From NCBI GenBank assembly GCA_028284635.1, contig JANQRJ010000056.1, positions 1-49,741 of the forward strand: DNA of 49,741 nt, read 5' to 3'. Origin of the DNA: Pelagicoccus sp. (GTDB taxonomy: Bacteria > Verrucomicrobiota > Verrucomicrobiia > Opitutales > Opitutaceae). Of this stretch, positions 34,771-43,980 are shown one piece after another (the stretch's first letter is position 1; the number at the start of each line of letters is the position of its first letter). The position numbers were made by a program, and so were the translations under genes. The notes under the pieces were generated by a model that saw nothing but the letters and a program-made list of their open reading frames with translations, searched no databases and was not told where the DNA came from.

Positions 34771-37464
34771 CTACTCGAGGAAGTAGTCTTCCACTTCGCC
34801 GAAGTTGTAGTAGCCGCTTCCATCCCAACCTCCGTCGGCGCTGAAAAAGGAGAAGGTCACCGGGATGTCGCTCAACAGGATGCGCGTCCAGGCGGGAAAC
34901 GGCTCGCAGGGAGACAAAAATGGGGGCAGTGGGACGACTTGTTCGGAGCCTTTGGTTAGCGTCACCTTGAAGTTCCGGACCGCCCACTCTGGAGCGCCTT
35001 CCAACGAACCGGACCACTCGCCGTCCCGATTGAAGTCCACCAGGACATTGAGATAAACCTCATCGGGCTGGATTCCCGCCCAGCTGTTGATGGCGACCGT
35101 CAACTGCGTGAGACCGCAAGGATTCGCGTTCAAGGGAAGAACAAGACCGTCGTCGAAATAGTCGCGGTTCGAGAGCGCAAGCGCGAGGTTCAGGTTCGTC
35201 TCGTCGTCGGTGTCGCCGGAAATCGCGTCGATCTCCATGGAGTAGCGGCGGCCGAGCCACAAGTAGCCCGGGTAGAGAATGTGAGCCCCGGGCAAGCCGT
35301 ATCGGGAATTCGCAGTCGCGAACACAGTTGGGAATCTACCGACAACGTTGTCATTGGGTTCTGGATACCCAGCTAGAAGGTCCAGGTCGGGGGCGTCGCC
35401 GAACTCGAATACCCAGCCCTCAGGAGGCGGATCGTCTGGGGGAATTTCGGGCACGGGCAGCGGTCCTCCCGGGGTGCCGCCCTTGGGCCCTCGTCCCGGC
35501 TTGTCGCCATCTCCCTTTCCGTCGTTGCCGCCATTGTCGCCGCCTGGCTTTCCGCCGATCCCGCCGTTGCGGTTGCCATCGCCGATCTTCGGCGGTCCGT
35601 CGCCCACCTTCTTTCCGTCGCGGGCCGCAGAGGCGCCGCCTGGCGGGGGCTTGTTTCCGTCTGGATTTTCCGCCGCAGGATCGTCGCGACCGTAGTCCAC
35701 CGGAACGCTTCCACCGGTGCTCTCCCCCTCGGGGTTGCCGTCATCCTCGTCTCCGGGCCTCGCTTCGCCTCCGGATCCGCTGCGGCCCTCGGCTGCGGCT
35801 CGGAGCAGATCCATGTCATCGAAGGTTGGGCAGCCAAAAGCGTCGTTCTCGCGCAGGAACTGGCGGCAGATGTTCCAGAGGATTATGTCGCAGATCGTCT
35901 GGGTGATCTCGTTGTCGTCGATCAGGCCGCCCGCGTAGTCGCCGATCCGGCTTTCGAGAAAAGCCCGGTCCGCCAGACTGATCCCATCCCCGATCTTGAA
36001 CGGCAGGGCGCCGAGCAGGAATTCTAGGCCAATCGAGTCGAGGTTCACGAAAACCATAATTGCCATCGAGATAGCGCTCGCCTCCGCCTTGCTGTATCCA
36101 CAGCAGCGGATGAGCTTGTCGCGCGTATCGAAGAAGCGATCGCGGTCCTCCTCGTCGAAGACTATCAGACCATGAGCGAGGATGTAATTCGTGACGATGC
36201 GAAGCGCCTCGAGCTCGTCTCCGAACAGCTCCGCGAGATTAGCCAGTATAGGATCCGTGTCCGGATCGATGAGATCCTGCTCCACGCAGCAATTGTTGAT
36301 CGTCTGAGGCGAGAGTTCCTCGAACGGAATCAAGGTCCACATCTGAAAGTTCTCGCCGTCCGACGTGCGGGTCACCACCTCCCGGCGAATCGTCACGCCT
36401 TCCTTGATCAGAAGGAAGCCCGTAGCGCAAACCGTGGTCGGCACGCGGGCGGCTCTTCGTCCGTCCTTGGTCTCGACAACGTGAGCCATATAGATGGCCC
36501 TTCCCCCATCTCCGGTGCCGATGGGCGTGTTGCCCCCCGCGCTGGGTTTGGGCCCAGGTTCGCTCGAGATGGAAAACTCGCCGCTCGAGAAAGAACTCGG
36601 CTCGACCGGCTCCTCGTAACCGAAAACCTCGAAAAACGCGTCGTACTCAACCCCCACCGCGTCGGGATCCGTGATATAGTGAAACTGCTCGGGGATGGAA
36701 AAAGGGGCATAGAACCCCGGGTCGCCCCCGTCGTCCGCATCGCGCGGATTCGTTCCTGCCGCTCGTTCCGCCGAATCCGAAACGCCGTCCCCATCCGTAT
36801 CCGTTTTTTCAGGATCTGTGCCGAGGAAAGCCTCCAGCCGATCAGTCAGTCCATCCTCGTCCCCATCCGCGCCGGGCGCTCCGGCAAGCGGACCGCTATC
36901 GAAAAAGGCCACGACTGCCAGAAAGTCGTTGAGCATGTCATCGTCCGTGTCCGAATCGAGCAAGTCCACCTCGAGTCCTTCATAGCCCGGATCGCTGCTC
37001 AGAAAGTACTCGTAGCCATCGAGCAAACCATCTCCGTCCGTATCGGCCTTGGTCGGGTCGGAACCCAGCAAGGCTTCCTGCTGGTCGCTCAATCCGTCTT
37101 CATCGCCATCCTCCAGCTCGTCGCTCGGAAGGTAGGGCGGATTGAGCAGGCTGACGATCAGACGATAGAACCGAGCCTCCTTAGCGAGCGGTTCACCGTT
37201 TCTCCACCTTGGATCCACGATTGGCCACTCTCCCGTCGCCGGCTCCCAGTCGTCCTCCTCCAGCGTAGTGTTCGTCTCAACCGTATAGCCGTAGTCTTCG
37301 CCCACCTCGCCCCAAGAAAGCTCAAGCTCCAGAGACTCGGACAGCTCCGCTTTGACGACCGGCGTTTCGGCCGCCCGGAAAAGAAGACACGAGGTCAGGC
37401 TGACCACAACAAGTGCAGCAAACCGCAGACCAAGCAGTTGGGGAGGGAACAAGGGGAGGGACAA
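34771..37464 (-). CDS. Large exported protein with thrombospondin-3-like calcium repeats and a GEVED domain
   Basis: An 897-residue surface or secreted protein. The N-terminus has a hydrophobic export stretch with a lipobox-like LTSC (Cys near residue 26), so it may be a lipoprotein. Residues about 117-250 hold Asp-rich calcium-binding repeats of the thrombospondin-3 kind (EDGDEDGLSDQQEALLGSDP, DTDGDGLLDGYEYFLSSDP, ADGDEDGLTDRLEAFLGTDP). A middle domain with several Cys follows. Then comes a long Gly/Asp/Pro-rich linker (about 565-690), and last a beta-rich domain ending YYNFGEVEDYFLE, the GEVED motif found in secreted adhesin-type proteins. The start is the ATG at 37464. A 469-residue open frame on the other strand is a shadow. 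Confidence 0.85.
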   Translation of the reverse strand: MSLPLFPPQLLGLRFAALVVVSLTSCLLFRAAETPVVKAELSESLELELSWGEVGEDYGYTVETNTTLEEDDWEPATGEWPIVDPRWRNGEPLAKEARFYRLIVSLLNPPYLPSDELEDGDEDGLSDQQEALLGSDPTKADTDGDGLLDGYEYFLSSDPGYEGLEVDLLDSDTDDDMLNDFLAVVAFFDSGPLAGAPGADGDEDGLTDRLEAFLGTDPEKTDTDGDGVSDSAERAAGTNPRDADDGGDPGFYAPFSIPEQFHYITDPDAVGVEYDAFFEVFGYEEPVEPSSFSSGEFSISSEPGPKPSAGGNTPIGTGDGGRAIYMAHVVETKDGRRAARVPTTVCATGFLLIKEGVTIRREVVTRTSDGENFQMWTLIPFEELSPQTINNCCVEQDLIDPDTDPILANLAELFGDELEALRIVTNYILAHGLIVFDEEDRDRFFDTRDKLIRCCGYSKAEASAISMAIMVFVNLDSIGLEFLLGALPFKIGDGISLADRAFLESRIGDYAGGLIDDNEITQTICDIILWNICRQFLRENDAFGCPTFDDMDLLRAAAEGRSGSGGEARPGDEDDGNPEGESTGGSVPVDYGRDDPAAENPDGNKPPPGGASAARDGKKVGDGPPKIGDGNRNGGIGGKPGGDNGGNDGKGDGDKPGRGPKGGTPGGPLPVPEIPPDDPPPEGWVFEFGDAPDLDLLAGYPEPNDNVVGRFPTVFATANSRYGLPGAHILYPGYLWLGRRYSMEIDAISGDTDDETNLNLALALSNRDYFDDGLVLPLNANPCGLTQLTVAINSWAGIQPDEVYLNVLVDFNRDGEWSGSLEGAPEWAVRNFKVTLTKGSEQVVPLPPFLSPCEPFPAWTRILLSDIPVTFSFFSADGGWDGSGYYNFGEVEDYFLE

Positions 37465-37506
37465 GGCACCGTAAAGCTACCCATCCCCGCAAGCCAAAGG
37501 CAACGC

Positions 37507-37536
37507 AAAAAATCCCCGCCGCAAAGCAGCGAGGAT
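37507..37536 (-). terminator. Rho-independent terminator of the 66-residue gene
   Basis: On the minus strand, stem ATCCTCGCTGC / GCGGCGGGGAT (all bases paired with three G-T pairs, 3-nt loop) is followed by TTTTTT. It separates the small gene from the large surface protein gene. Confidence 0.88.
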
Positions 37537-37564
37537 CGAAAATCGATGTCGGCAGCGCGACTCC

Positions 37565-37765
37565 TTAAGCTTTCTCGTTGAGAAGATTGCCGACACTGCC
37601 ACTGTCCGTGGCGGTATCCTGGCCGGCGTTTTGCTCGGCAAGGCCGGAGTCGTTCCCAACCGGCTGTGGGGCTTGGGGTGAAACGGTCTTTGTCTCCAAC
37701 CCCCCACGGTTATTCAGCTCGTCAAACGTCGCGTTAACGAGGTTCATTACGGGAGGAAATTCCAT
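37565..37765 (-). CDS. Small acidic protein, unknown function
   Basis: A 66-residue protein (begins MEFPPVMNLVNATFDELNNR), rich in Asn, Gln, Thr and Gly and without a membrane segment or signal. Support for its being real: a ribosome site AAGGA 7 nt before the ATG, and an intrinsic terminator 28 bp after the stop. It lies upstream of the large surface protein gene on the same strand but is cut off from it by the terminator. No domain recognised. Confidence 0.65.
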   Translation of the reverse strand: MEFPPVMNLVNATFDELNNRGGLETKTVSPQAPQPVGNDSGLAEQNAGQDTATDSGSVGNLLNEKA

Positions 37766-37998
37766 AGTCGTCCTTGGTTTATGGTTTATTACCCTGCACG
37801 TCGTGCGCAGGTTCTCTAGCCTGTCATTCTACCCCTTTTAGCCAAAGAATGTAAATAGACGCCATCCGCAAAACGCGCCAAGAATGCGCTCTATCGAAGC
37901 CGAATTACTATAGAGTGAAGACCCTATCGCCACGTACACAAAGCGCTTGAACCCCGCTGGCCTTTTCACGACAACAGGCCGCTATCCACACTGACAAC

Positions 37999-39204
37999 AT
38001 GAGCAAGAAAGTCCTAATCATCGGAGCCGGCGGCGTCGGCAGCGTCGTTACCCACAAATGCGCCATGACTCCCGAAGTCTTCGGCGAGATCTGCCTGGCC
38101 AGCCGCCGCAAGTCGAGTTGCGACAAGGTGGCCGCCCAGATCGAACGCGATATCCATACCGCCCAGCTGGACGCGGACGACCCGCAGGAGACCATCGCCC
38201 TCATCAAGGACTTCCAGCCAGACCTGGTCCTGAACGTCGCCCTGCCCTACCAGGATCTCGCCATCATGGACGCCTGTCTGGAAACAGGTACCGACTATCT
38301 GGATACAGCCAACTATGAACCCCGCGACGTGGCCAAGTTCGAGTACAGCTGGCAATGGGCCTACCACGACCGTTTCAAGGAAGCCGGCATCATGGCCCTC
38401 CTCGGCTCCGGTTTCGACCCAGGCGTCACCAATATCTTCACCGCCTACGCCAACAAGCATCACTTCGACCAGATCGACACGCTCGATATCATCGACTGCA
38501 ACGCCGGCGACCACGGCAAGCATTTCGCCACCAACTTCAATCCCGAGATCAATATCCGCGAAGTCACCGCAAACGGCCGCTACTACGAAGACGGCCAGTG
38601 GAAGGAAACTCCACCTCTGTCCGAACGCCGCGTATTCGACTTCCCCGAAGGCATCGGCCCTAAAGACATGTATCTTATGTATCACGAGGAGATGGAGTCT
38701 CTGGCCAAGCACCTTCCCGGTATCCGGCGCATGCGCTTCTGGATGACCTTCGGCCAGCAGTACCTCACCCACCTCAGAGTCCTGGAAAACGTGGGCATGA
38801 CGCGAATCGATCCCGTTATATACAACGGTCAGGAAATCATTCCACTGCAATTTCTCAAGGCCGTGCTGCCCGATCCCGGCTCGCTCGGCGAAACCACCAA
38901 AGGCCGCACCTGTATCGGCTGCGTCGTAGACGGCCACAAGGACGGCCAGCGAAAGCACTATTATATATACAACATCTGCGATCACGAAGCCTGCTACCGG
39001 GAAGTGAATTCGCAGGCGATCAGCTACACCACCGGCGTCCCCGCCATGATCGGAGCCATGATGATGCTCACCGGAAAGTGGCGAGGAGAAGGCGTCTTCA
39101 ACGTCGAACAATTCGACCCGGACCCCTTTATGGAACAGCTCAACCTCCGCGGACTCCCCTGGACCGAAACCTGGCTCGACGAAAAACCAGCTCCGCTGGC
39201 TTGA
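37999..39204 (+). CDS. Carboxynorspermidine/carboxyspermidine synthase (saccharopine dehydrogenase family)
   Basis: A 401-residue NADPH-dependent enzyme that joins aspartate semialdehyde with a diamine to give carboxy(nor)spermidine. The Rossmann start KKVLIIGAGGVGSVVTHKC is at residues 3-21. Conserved stretches DLVLNVALPYQDLAIMDACL, TDYLDTANYEP and GSGFDPGVTNIFTAYA distinguish it from true saccharopine dehydrogenase. The decarboxylase that follows (39333) and agmatinase (40904) confirm the pathway. The gap to the next gene is 128 bp, with a possible shared transcript. Confidence 0.94.
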   Translation: MSKKVLIIGAGGVGSVVTHKCAMTPEVFGEICLASRRKSSCDKVAAQIERDIHTAQLDADDPQETIALIKDFQPDLVLNVALPYQDLAIMDACLETGTDYLDTANYEPRDVAKFEYSWQWAYHDRFKEAGIMALLGSGFDPGVTNIFTAYANKHHFDQIDTLDIIDCNAGDHGKHFATNFNPEINIREVTANGRYYEDGQWKETPPLSERRVFDFPEGIGPKDMYLMYHEEMESLAKHLPGIRRMRFWMTFGQQYLTHLRVLENVGMTRIDPVIYNGQEIIPLQFLKAVLPDPGSLGETTKGRTCIGCVVDGHKDGQRKHYYIYNICDHEACYREVNSQAISYTTGVPAMIGAMMMLTGKWRGEGVFNVEQFDPDPFMEQLNLRGLPWTETWLDEKPAPLA

Positions 39205-39332
39205 TGAAGGCAGAAGCAAGAATGAAGAATGCAGAAGTGTTCGAATACAAGCACGCTTCCACCTCATGCAAAACGCGACAATACAACCTCTCTCAATTCT
39301 TCGTTCTTAACTCCTAATTCTTCGTTCAAAAA

Positions 39333-40496
39333 GTGGATCACGTCATACGCTACGATCCGGAGCTTCCGGCAGAAACGCCTTCGCCTTGCTACGTCGTCGA
39401 TCTCTCTCGCCTCCGGGCGAACATGGAGATCATTCGATCCGTGCAGGATCAAGCTGGCGTCAAGATTCTCGCCGCCCTCAAAGGCTTCGCCATGCACAGC
39501 GTTTTTCCCCTGATGCGGGACTACGTCGCCGGCGTCTGCGCCAGCGGACCTTGGGAAGCTCGACTCGGAGCGGAAGAGTTCGGCAAGGAAGTCCACGTTT
39601 TCGCCCCTGCCTTCACGAGAGAGGACATGGCGGAAACCCTGCGCCACGCCCATCATATATCATTCAACTCGTATAACCAGTTCTTCGAACACGAAACTAT
39701 GGTGAAAACCTGCGAGCGACAGGTATCCTGCGGCTTGCGCGTCAATCCAGAGTACAGCGAAGTCGAGTTCGAAATATACAATCCCTGCGCGGCTGGATCC
39801 CGGCTTGGCATCCGTCGCGAAGCTCTGCAAGGCAAGGATCTCAGCGGTATCGAAGGTCTGCACTTTCACACCATGTGCGAGCAGAATTCGGACGCGCTGG
39901 AACGCACCCTCGTTCGTTTCGAAGAGAAATTCGGCGACCTGCTTCCCCAAATGAAATGGGTCAACTTCGGGGGCGGACATCATATAACCAGCCCGACCTA
40001 CGATCTCGAACGCTTAATACGCATCCTACGGGACTTCCGCAGCCGATATCCGCGCCTTCAAGTCTATCTCGAGCCAGGCGAAGCCATGGCCATCAACACC
40101 GGCGTACTCGTCGCCACTGCGCTCGATATCATAGCGGATTCCCCACCTATCGCCATTCTCGACATCTCCGCTACTTGCCATATGCCCGACGTGCTCGAGA
40201 TGCCCTACCGTCCTGAGATCGTTGGAGCCGCCGATGCGGGAGAAAAGCCATATACCTACAGTCTAGGCGGCCTTTCCTGCCTAGCTGGGGATACGATTGG
40301 CCACTATTCCTTCGACAAACCGCTCTCGCCCGGGGATCGGATCGCCTTCCTCGACATGGCCCACTACACCATGGTCAAAACCACGACCTTCAACGGAATC
40401 AAGCACCCCAGCATCGCAACTTGGAACCCGGAATCCCAAGATCTGAAAATCGTAAGAGAATTCGAATACGAGGACTATAGAAATCGGCTTTCCTGA
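39333..40496 (+). CDS. nspC: Carboxynorspermidine decarboxylase
   Basis: A 387-residue PLP enzyme of the alanine-racemase-fold group that removes CO2 from carboxy(nor)spermidine to give (nor)spermidine. PLP lysine K50 stands in KILAALKGFAMH. Other active-site stretches are FHTMCEQN, WVNFGGGHHIT, YLEPGEA, and LSCLAGDTIG with the catalytic Cys. It starts with GTG; an ATG start nearby would lose conserved residues. It is the second step after the synthase upstream. Confidence 0.95.
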   Translation: MDHVIRYDPELPAETPSPCYVVDLSRLRANMEIIRSVQDQAGVKILAALKGFAMHSVFPLMRDYVAGVCASGPWEARLGAEEFGKEVHVFAPAFTREDMAETLRHAHHISFNSYNQFFEHETMVKTCERQVSCGLRVNPEYSEVEFEIYNPCAAGSRLGIRREALQGKDLSGIEGLHFHTMCEQNSDALERTLVRFEEKFGDLLPQMKWVNFGGGHHITSPTYDLERLIRILRDFRSRYPRLQVYLEPGEAMAINTGVLVATALDIIADSPPIAILDISATCHMPDVLEMPYRPEIVGAADAGEKPYTYSLGGLSCLAGDTIGHYSFDKPLSPGDRIAFLDMAHYTMVKTTTFNGIKHPSIATWNPESQDLKIVREFEYEDYRNRLS

Positions 40497-40545
40497 AGCT
40501 CGTAACCACGAAAGGCTCTAAGAGGATGCCCAAATAAGTCGAATT

Positions 40546-40625
40546 TGTAGGGCTGCCGCTTGCGGCACGCCGCATCTGCCAGGACTTTTCCTGCAACGCG
40601 GTGCGGCGCAAGCGCCGACCCTACA
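40546..40625. repeat. Palindromic element, family D (80 nt)
   Basis: Ends TGTAGGGCTGCCGCTTGCGG and CGCAAGCGCCGACCCTACA. Outside it a further inverted pair (CCCAAATAAGT near 40529, ACTTATTGGAC near 40638) extends the structure. Confidence 0.8.
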
Positions 40626-40807
40626 TTTGATTCAGAACTTATTGGACACTCTCCTAGCGCCCTTCGTATACAAACATAACCATCAATTTCACAAATTTGA
40701 TCACACCTAAACGCAAGAAATTGAAAATCAGATACTTGCATTGAATTTTGATGAGAACAGAAACATCACCTTAAGTTCGATCACGACAGACGAGAAACTT
40801 GAAACCG

Positions 40808-40861
40808 CGAATGAACGCGAATAGACGCAAATTTTCCTGCGACCATTAGCGTCCATTCGCG
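40808..40861. repeat. Interspersed GCGAAT-type repeat
   Basis: CGCGAATGAACGCGAATAGA and the inverse GCGTCCATTCGCG stand in the space before agmatinase. Short motifs of this kind are seen in many bacterial genomes; function unknown. Confidence 0.6.
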
Positions 40862-40903
40862 ATTCCTAAAACACTTATTTTTGAAATATTCGGGACAACT
40901 ATA

Positions 40904-41779
40904 ATGAGCACTCCCTACGCCAATCCTCCCGCTTTTCATTCCGACGATATAGAACCCAGTCCGCCGGAAAAGGCAGCTTTCCATATCATCCCGACTCCGT
41001 GGGAGAACAGCGTCTCATACGGCGGCGGCACACGGCACGGACCCGATGCCATCTTGCGTGCATCGGTCCAGCTCGAGAGTTACCTCGACGGCTCCGTTCC
41101 AGGCGATGCCGGCATCTACACAGCTCCTGCCGTCGATTGCCAAGGCCCCGCTGAGGAAGTACTGAACCGCGTCCAAGCAGCTACGCGTTCCGCGCTCGCC
41201 CTAAAGAAACTCCCGATCCTTCTCGGTGGCGAACATGCCCTGACCTTAGGACCGGTCAGAGCCTGCGCCGAGCTGGGCATTCCCTTCGGCGTCGTACAGT
41301 TCGACGCCCACGCCGACCTGCGGGAGGCGTATCAAGGAAACCCCTACAGTCACGCCAGTGTCATGAAACGCGTGACTGACCTAGGCATTCCCCTCTTCCA
41401 GATCGGCGTGCGAGCTCTCTGCCAGGAAGAGGCGCAATGCAGGACCCAAAGCGGCGTAGGCTTCATCGATGCAAACGACTTGTATCGGAACGGCTATCCC
41501 GACGAGCTGCTCCCTCCTGACTTCCCGGAAAACATCTTCATCAGCTTCGATGTGGATGGACTCGATCCCTCGATCATGCCGAGCACCGGAACACCCGTGC
41601 CTGGAGGCCTGAACTGGTACCAAGCCGTCGACGGCCTGGAACGAGTGACAAGAGGTCGCAAAGCAATTGGGTTCGATTTCGTCGAGCTCGCGCCGCAAGA
41701 GGGCAACCATGCTCCAGATTTCCTGGTGGCAAACCTGATCTACAAGTTCATGGAAATCGTCCAGCGGCACAACTCCTAG
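40904..41779 (+). CDS. speB: Agmatinase (ureohydrolase family)
   Basis: A 291-residue enzyme that splits agmatine to putrescine and urea. The binuclear manganese ligands are in the usual order: H111 (LLGGEHALT), D134, H136 and D138 (VQFDAHADLRE), and D216 and D218 (ISFDVDGLDPS). The MPSTGTPVPGGL stretch favours agmatinase over arginase. It supplies putrescine for the carboxyspermidine pair upstream; no arginine decarboxylase is in the window. Its TAG stop codon is the first part of a family A-type repeat (CTAGCGCGGAGC). Confidence 0.95.
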   Translation: MSTPYANPPAFHSDDIEPSPPEKAAFHIIPTPWENSVSYGGGTRHGPDAILRASVQLESYLDGSVPGDAGIYTAPAVDCQGPAEEVLNRVQAATRSALALKKLPILLGGEHALTLGPVRACAELGIPFGVVQFDAHADLREAYQGNPYSHASVMKRVTDLGIPLFQIGVRALCQEEAQCRTQSGVGFIDANDLYRNGYPDELLPPDFPENIFISFDVDGLDPSIMPSTGTPVPGGLNWYQAVDGLERVTRGRKAIGFDFVELAPQEGNHAPDFLVANLIYKFMEIVQRHNS

Positions 41780-41912
41780 CGCGGAGCTTAAGTCCGCGGC
41801 CGCAATGCAAGATCCGTAGCCGAAGTCGAGAGACTTTAGTCGAGGAATCCAAAGTCTTTCGAATTCGGCTACATCCTAGGACTATGGACGCAGGCTTGTT
41901 GAAGCCCGCACT
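41777..41912. repeat. Family A remnant enclosing a family B palindrome
   Basis: Starts with the agmatinase stop codon (TAGCGCGGAGCTTAAGTCCG) and ends near CAGGCTTGTTGAAGCCCGC. The inner family B copy occupies 41816-41872 (GTAGCCGAAGTCGAGAGACT / AGTCTTTCGAATTCGGCTAC). Confidence 0.75.
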
Positions 41913-42032
41913 GCAACCTCTCCTTCGGGCGAAACATAGACTTGATTCGCTGGTCATTCGGCGGTGTCCTTCTCGCTTTTTGGGGGTGTCATTCCCTACC
42001 CGCCTAATCTCTCCAAATTCACCCGTAAATCT

Positions 42033-42989
42033 ATGAGCAGTTGGTCTGAACGCGTCAGAAACGAAGTTGGAAAAGCCGTCCTTGGACAGGAGACGATCGT
42101 GGAGCGCATGCTCGTCGCCCTCCTGGCAGACGGCCATGTGCTTTTGGAAGGCATGCCCGGCTTGGCTAAGACCCTTCTGATAAAAAGCCTCGGTTCTGCT
42201 CTGGGTCTGCAGTTCGAACGCGTGCAGTTCACTCCCGATCTGCTGCCGAGCGACATAGTCGGCACCATGATCTTTCAAGCCCAATCAGGCGAGTTCGAGG
42301 CCCACAAGGGTCCGATCTTCGCCAACCTGGTACTCGCCGACGAAATCAACCGCGCTCCCGCCAAAGTCCAAAGCGCCCTGCTCGAGGCCATGCAAGAGAA
42401 GCAAGTGACCATCGGAGGCGAATCCCACAAGCTGCCCCGTCCCTTCTTCGTCATGGCCACCCAGAATCCCGTGGAGCAAGAAGGCACCTACCCCTTGCCC
42501 GAGGCCCAGCGAGACCGCTTCCTTTTCAAGCTGCTGGTCGACTACCCTAGTCAGGCAGAAGAACTCGCCATGATCCGTCGCTGGGGCCAGGTCACGCAAA
42601 GGCCCGACCTACAGCCCGTCGCTACCGGCGAGGAGCTGCTTGCCCTACGCGAGGAGGTTGACGAGATCCACGTCTCGGAGGACCTGCAGGCCTACATCCT
42701 CGATCTCGTGCGAGCCACTCGCGAGATGGCCGCCTCCAAGGATCCCAGCGACCGGCTGCTCTCCTACGGCGCATCGCCCCGAGCCTCCATCAGCCTGTAC
42801 CAAGCGAGCCGCGCTCTCGCTTGGCTGCGCGGCATGGACCACGTTTCGCCCGCCATTATCAAAGACGTTTTCTTCGACGCCATGCGCCACCGCGTCGGCC
42901 TGAGCTACGAAGCCGAAGCCGAGGAGATTTCCGCTGACGAAGTGCTGCAGCGAATTCTGGACAAGACCGTTCTGCCGCTCGGGGTGTGA
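42033..42989 (+). CDS. MoxR-family AAA ATPase
   Basis: A 318-residue AAA+ ATPase that acts as a chaperone for von Willebrand factor A proteins. Walker A GMPGLAKT at 40-47, Walker B LVLADEINRAP (D103-E104), sensor ATQNPVEQEGTYPLPEAQRDRF, arginine-rich C-terminal lid SPRASISLYQASRAL. It leads the Bat operon. I chose the ATG at 42033, since the family usually starts just before the NEVGKAVLGQE helix; the in-frame start at 41964 adds 23 unsupported residues. Confidence 0.96.
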   Translation: MSSWSERVRNEVGKAVLGQETIVERMLVALLADGHVLLEGMPGLAKTLLIKSLGSALGLQFERVQFTPDLLPSDIVGTMIFQAQSGEFEAHKGPIFANLVLADEINRAPAKVQSALLEAMQEKQVTIGGESHKLPRPFFVMATQNPVEQEGTYPLPEAQRDRFLFKLLVDYPSQAEELAMIRRWGQVTQRPDLQPVATGEELLALREEVDEIHVSEDLQAYILDLVRATREMAASKDPSDRLLSYGASPRASISLYQASRALAWLRGMDHVSPAIIKDVFFDAMRHRVGLSYEAEAEEISADEVLQRILDKTVLPLGV

Positions 42990-43003
42990 AGATAACTCAA
43001 TAC

Positions 43004-43045
43004 GTAGCCGCGTTCGTGAGAACGCGTTTTCACAAACGCGGCTAC
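43004..43045. repeat. Palindromic element, family H (42 nt)
   Basis: Arms GTAGCCGCGTTCGTGA and TCACAAACGCGGCTAC. It sits between the MoxR and DUF58 genes, inside the Bat operon. Confidence 0.8.
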
Positions 43046-43059
43046 ACCGACTAGCGAAA

Positions 43060-43980
43060 ATGCCGCCTCGTAACGAAAAAACCGATACGAAAAACAATAT
43101 CTCCGCCAAGGTCGCCGCTCTCCGGCGACTCGAATGGCGAGCCCGACACGTCGTGCAGAGCGCTCTTGGCGGCGAGTACAAGTCCAGCTTCCGCGGCAAG
43201 GGCATGGAGTTCGACCAGGTCGTCAAGTACGAGTACGGCGACGACGTGCGGGACATCGACTGGAACGTGACCGCCCGCCTGGGCGAAGCTTACCGCAAGA
43301 AATTCGTCGAGGAACGCGAGATCACCCTGCTTCTGCTGTTCGAAGATACGCCCTCCCTCCAGTTCGGCTCGGGCGGGACCAGCAAGCGCGAGGCTCTCCT
43401 CGAACTGGCCGGCCTGCTCATGCTGCTCAGCGCCGCAAACGGCGACCGCATCTCCTTGCTGCACGCCACTCCACAAGGCCACAGCCTCAGCAAGTCCGCC
43501 AACGGACGAGGACGGATCATGCATACCGCCGCCAATCTCATGGGACACCCCGCACCGCCGATGCTCGAAGCCCAGGAGGCCAAGATCCCTTGGCGCCAGC
43601 TCCTGCAGGCCGCCCCGAGACACAGCATTTTTGTCTGGTTGGGCGATTTCGCCGAGCGATCCCCTCCCGAGATCTGGTCCGTGCTCGGCAGACGCTACCA
43701 GCCAGTGGGGTTTCGCGTGGAAGACGCATGGGAACGAGCCCTACCCCCAAAAGGCAGCCATCCCGTCTACGACCCAACCACTGGCGAGCTCTTCACTCTC
43801 AACGCCAAATCGCCCGCCCAGCAAGCGGCCCACGCAAGCTGGAAGCAGCGACGGGACGAGTGCTTCACATCCCTCTTTCCCAAAGAGAGCGATCGCCTGT
43901 CCTTGGTTGCTGGAGACGATGCCATCGACGCAGTCACCGACTTCTTTCATCAAAGGATGAGACGCTTTTCCCGCGCATGA
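43060..43980 (+). CDS. DUF58 domain protein of the Bat operon
   Basis: A 306-residue protein with the DUF58 signature YEYGDDVRDIDWNVTAR in a VWA-related fold (GMEFDQVVKYEYGDDVRD). It is the usual partner between MoxR and BatA in this operon. No membrane segment is evident, so it is probably cytoplasmic. The stop overlaps the BatA start (ATGA). Exact role unknown. Confidence 0.94.
   Translation: MPPRNEKTDTKNNISAKVAALRRLEWRARHVVQSALGGEYKSSFRGKGMEFDQVVKYEYGDDVRDIDWNVTARLGEAYRKKFVEEREITLLLLFEDTPSLQFGSGGTSKREALLELAGLLMLLSAANGDRISLLHATPQGHSLSKSANGRGRIMHTAANLMGHPAPPMLEAQEAKIPWRQLLQAAPRHSIFVWLGDFAERSPPEIWSVLGRRYQPVGFRVEDAWERALPPKGSHPVYDPTTGELFTLNAKSPAQQAAHASWKQRRDECFTSLFPKESDRLSLVAGDDAIDAVTDFFHQRMRRFSRA

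Noticed and set aside
36172-37581. 469-codon open frame on the plus strand
   Set aside because: It runs antisense to the 897-residue surface protein, whose Asp/Gly repeats and GC-rich codons keep the opposite frame open. It has no start context or recognisable domain.
38014-39267. 417-codon open frame on the minus strand
   Set aside because: It mirrors the carboxynorspermidine synthase gene and is a codon-bias shadow.
43134-43976. Long N-terminal extension of BatA in the same frame
   Set aside because: The stretch is Arg/Ser-rich and overlaps the DUF58 gene completely. The ATGA-coupled ATG at 43977 gives the proper membrane start.
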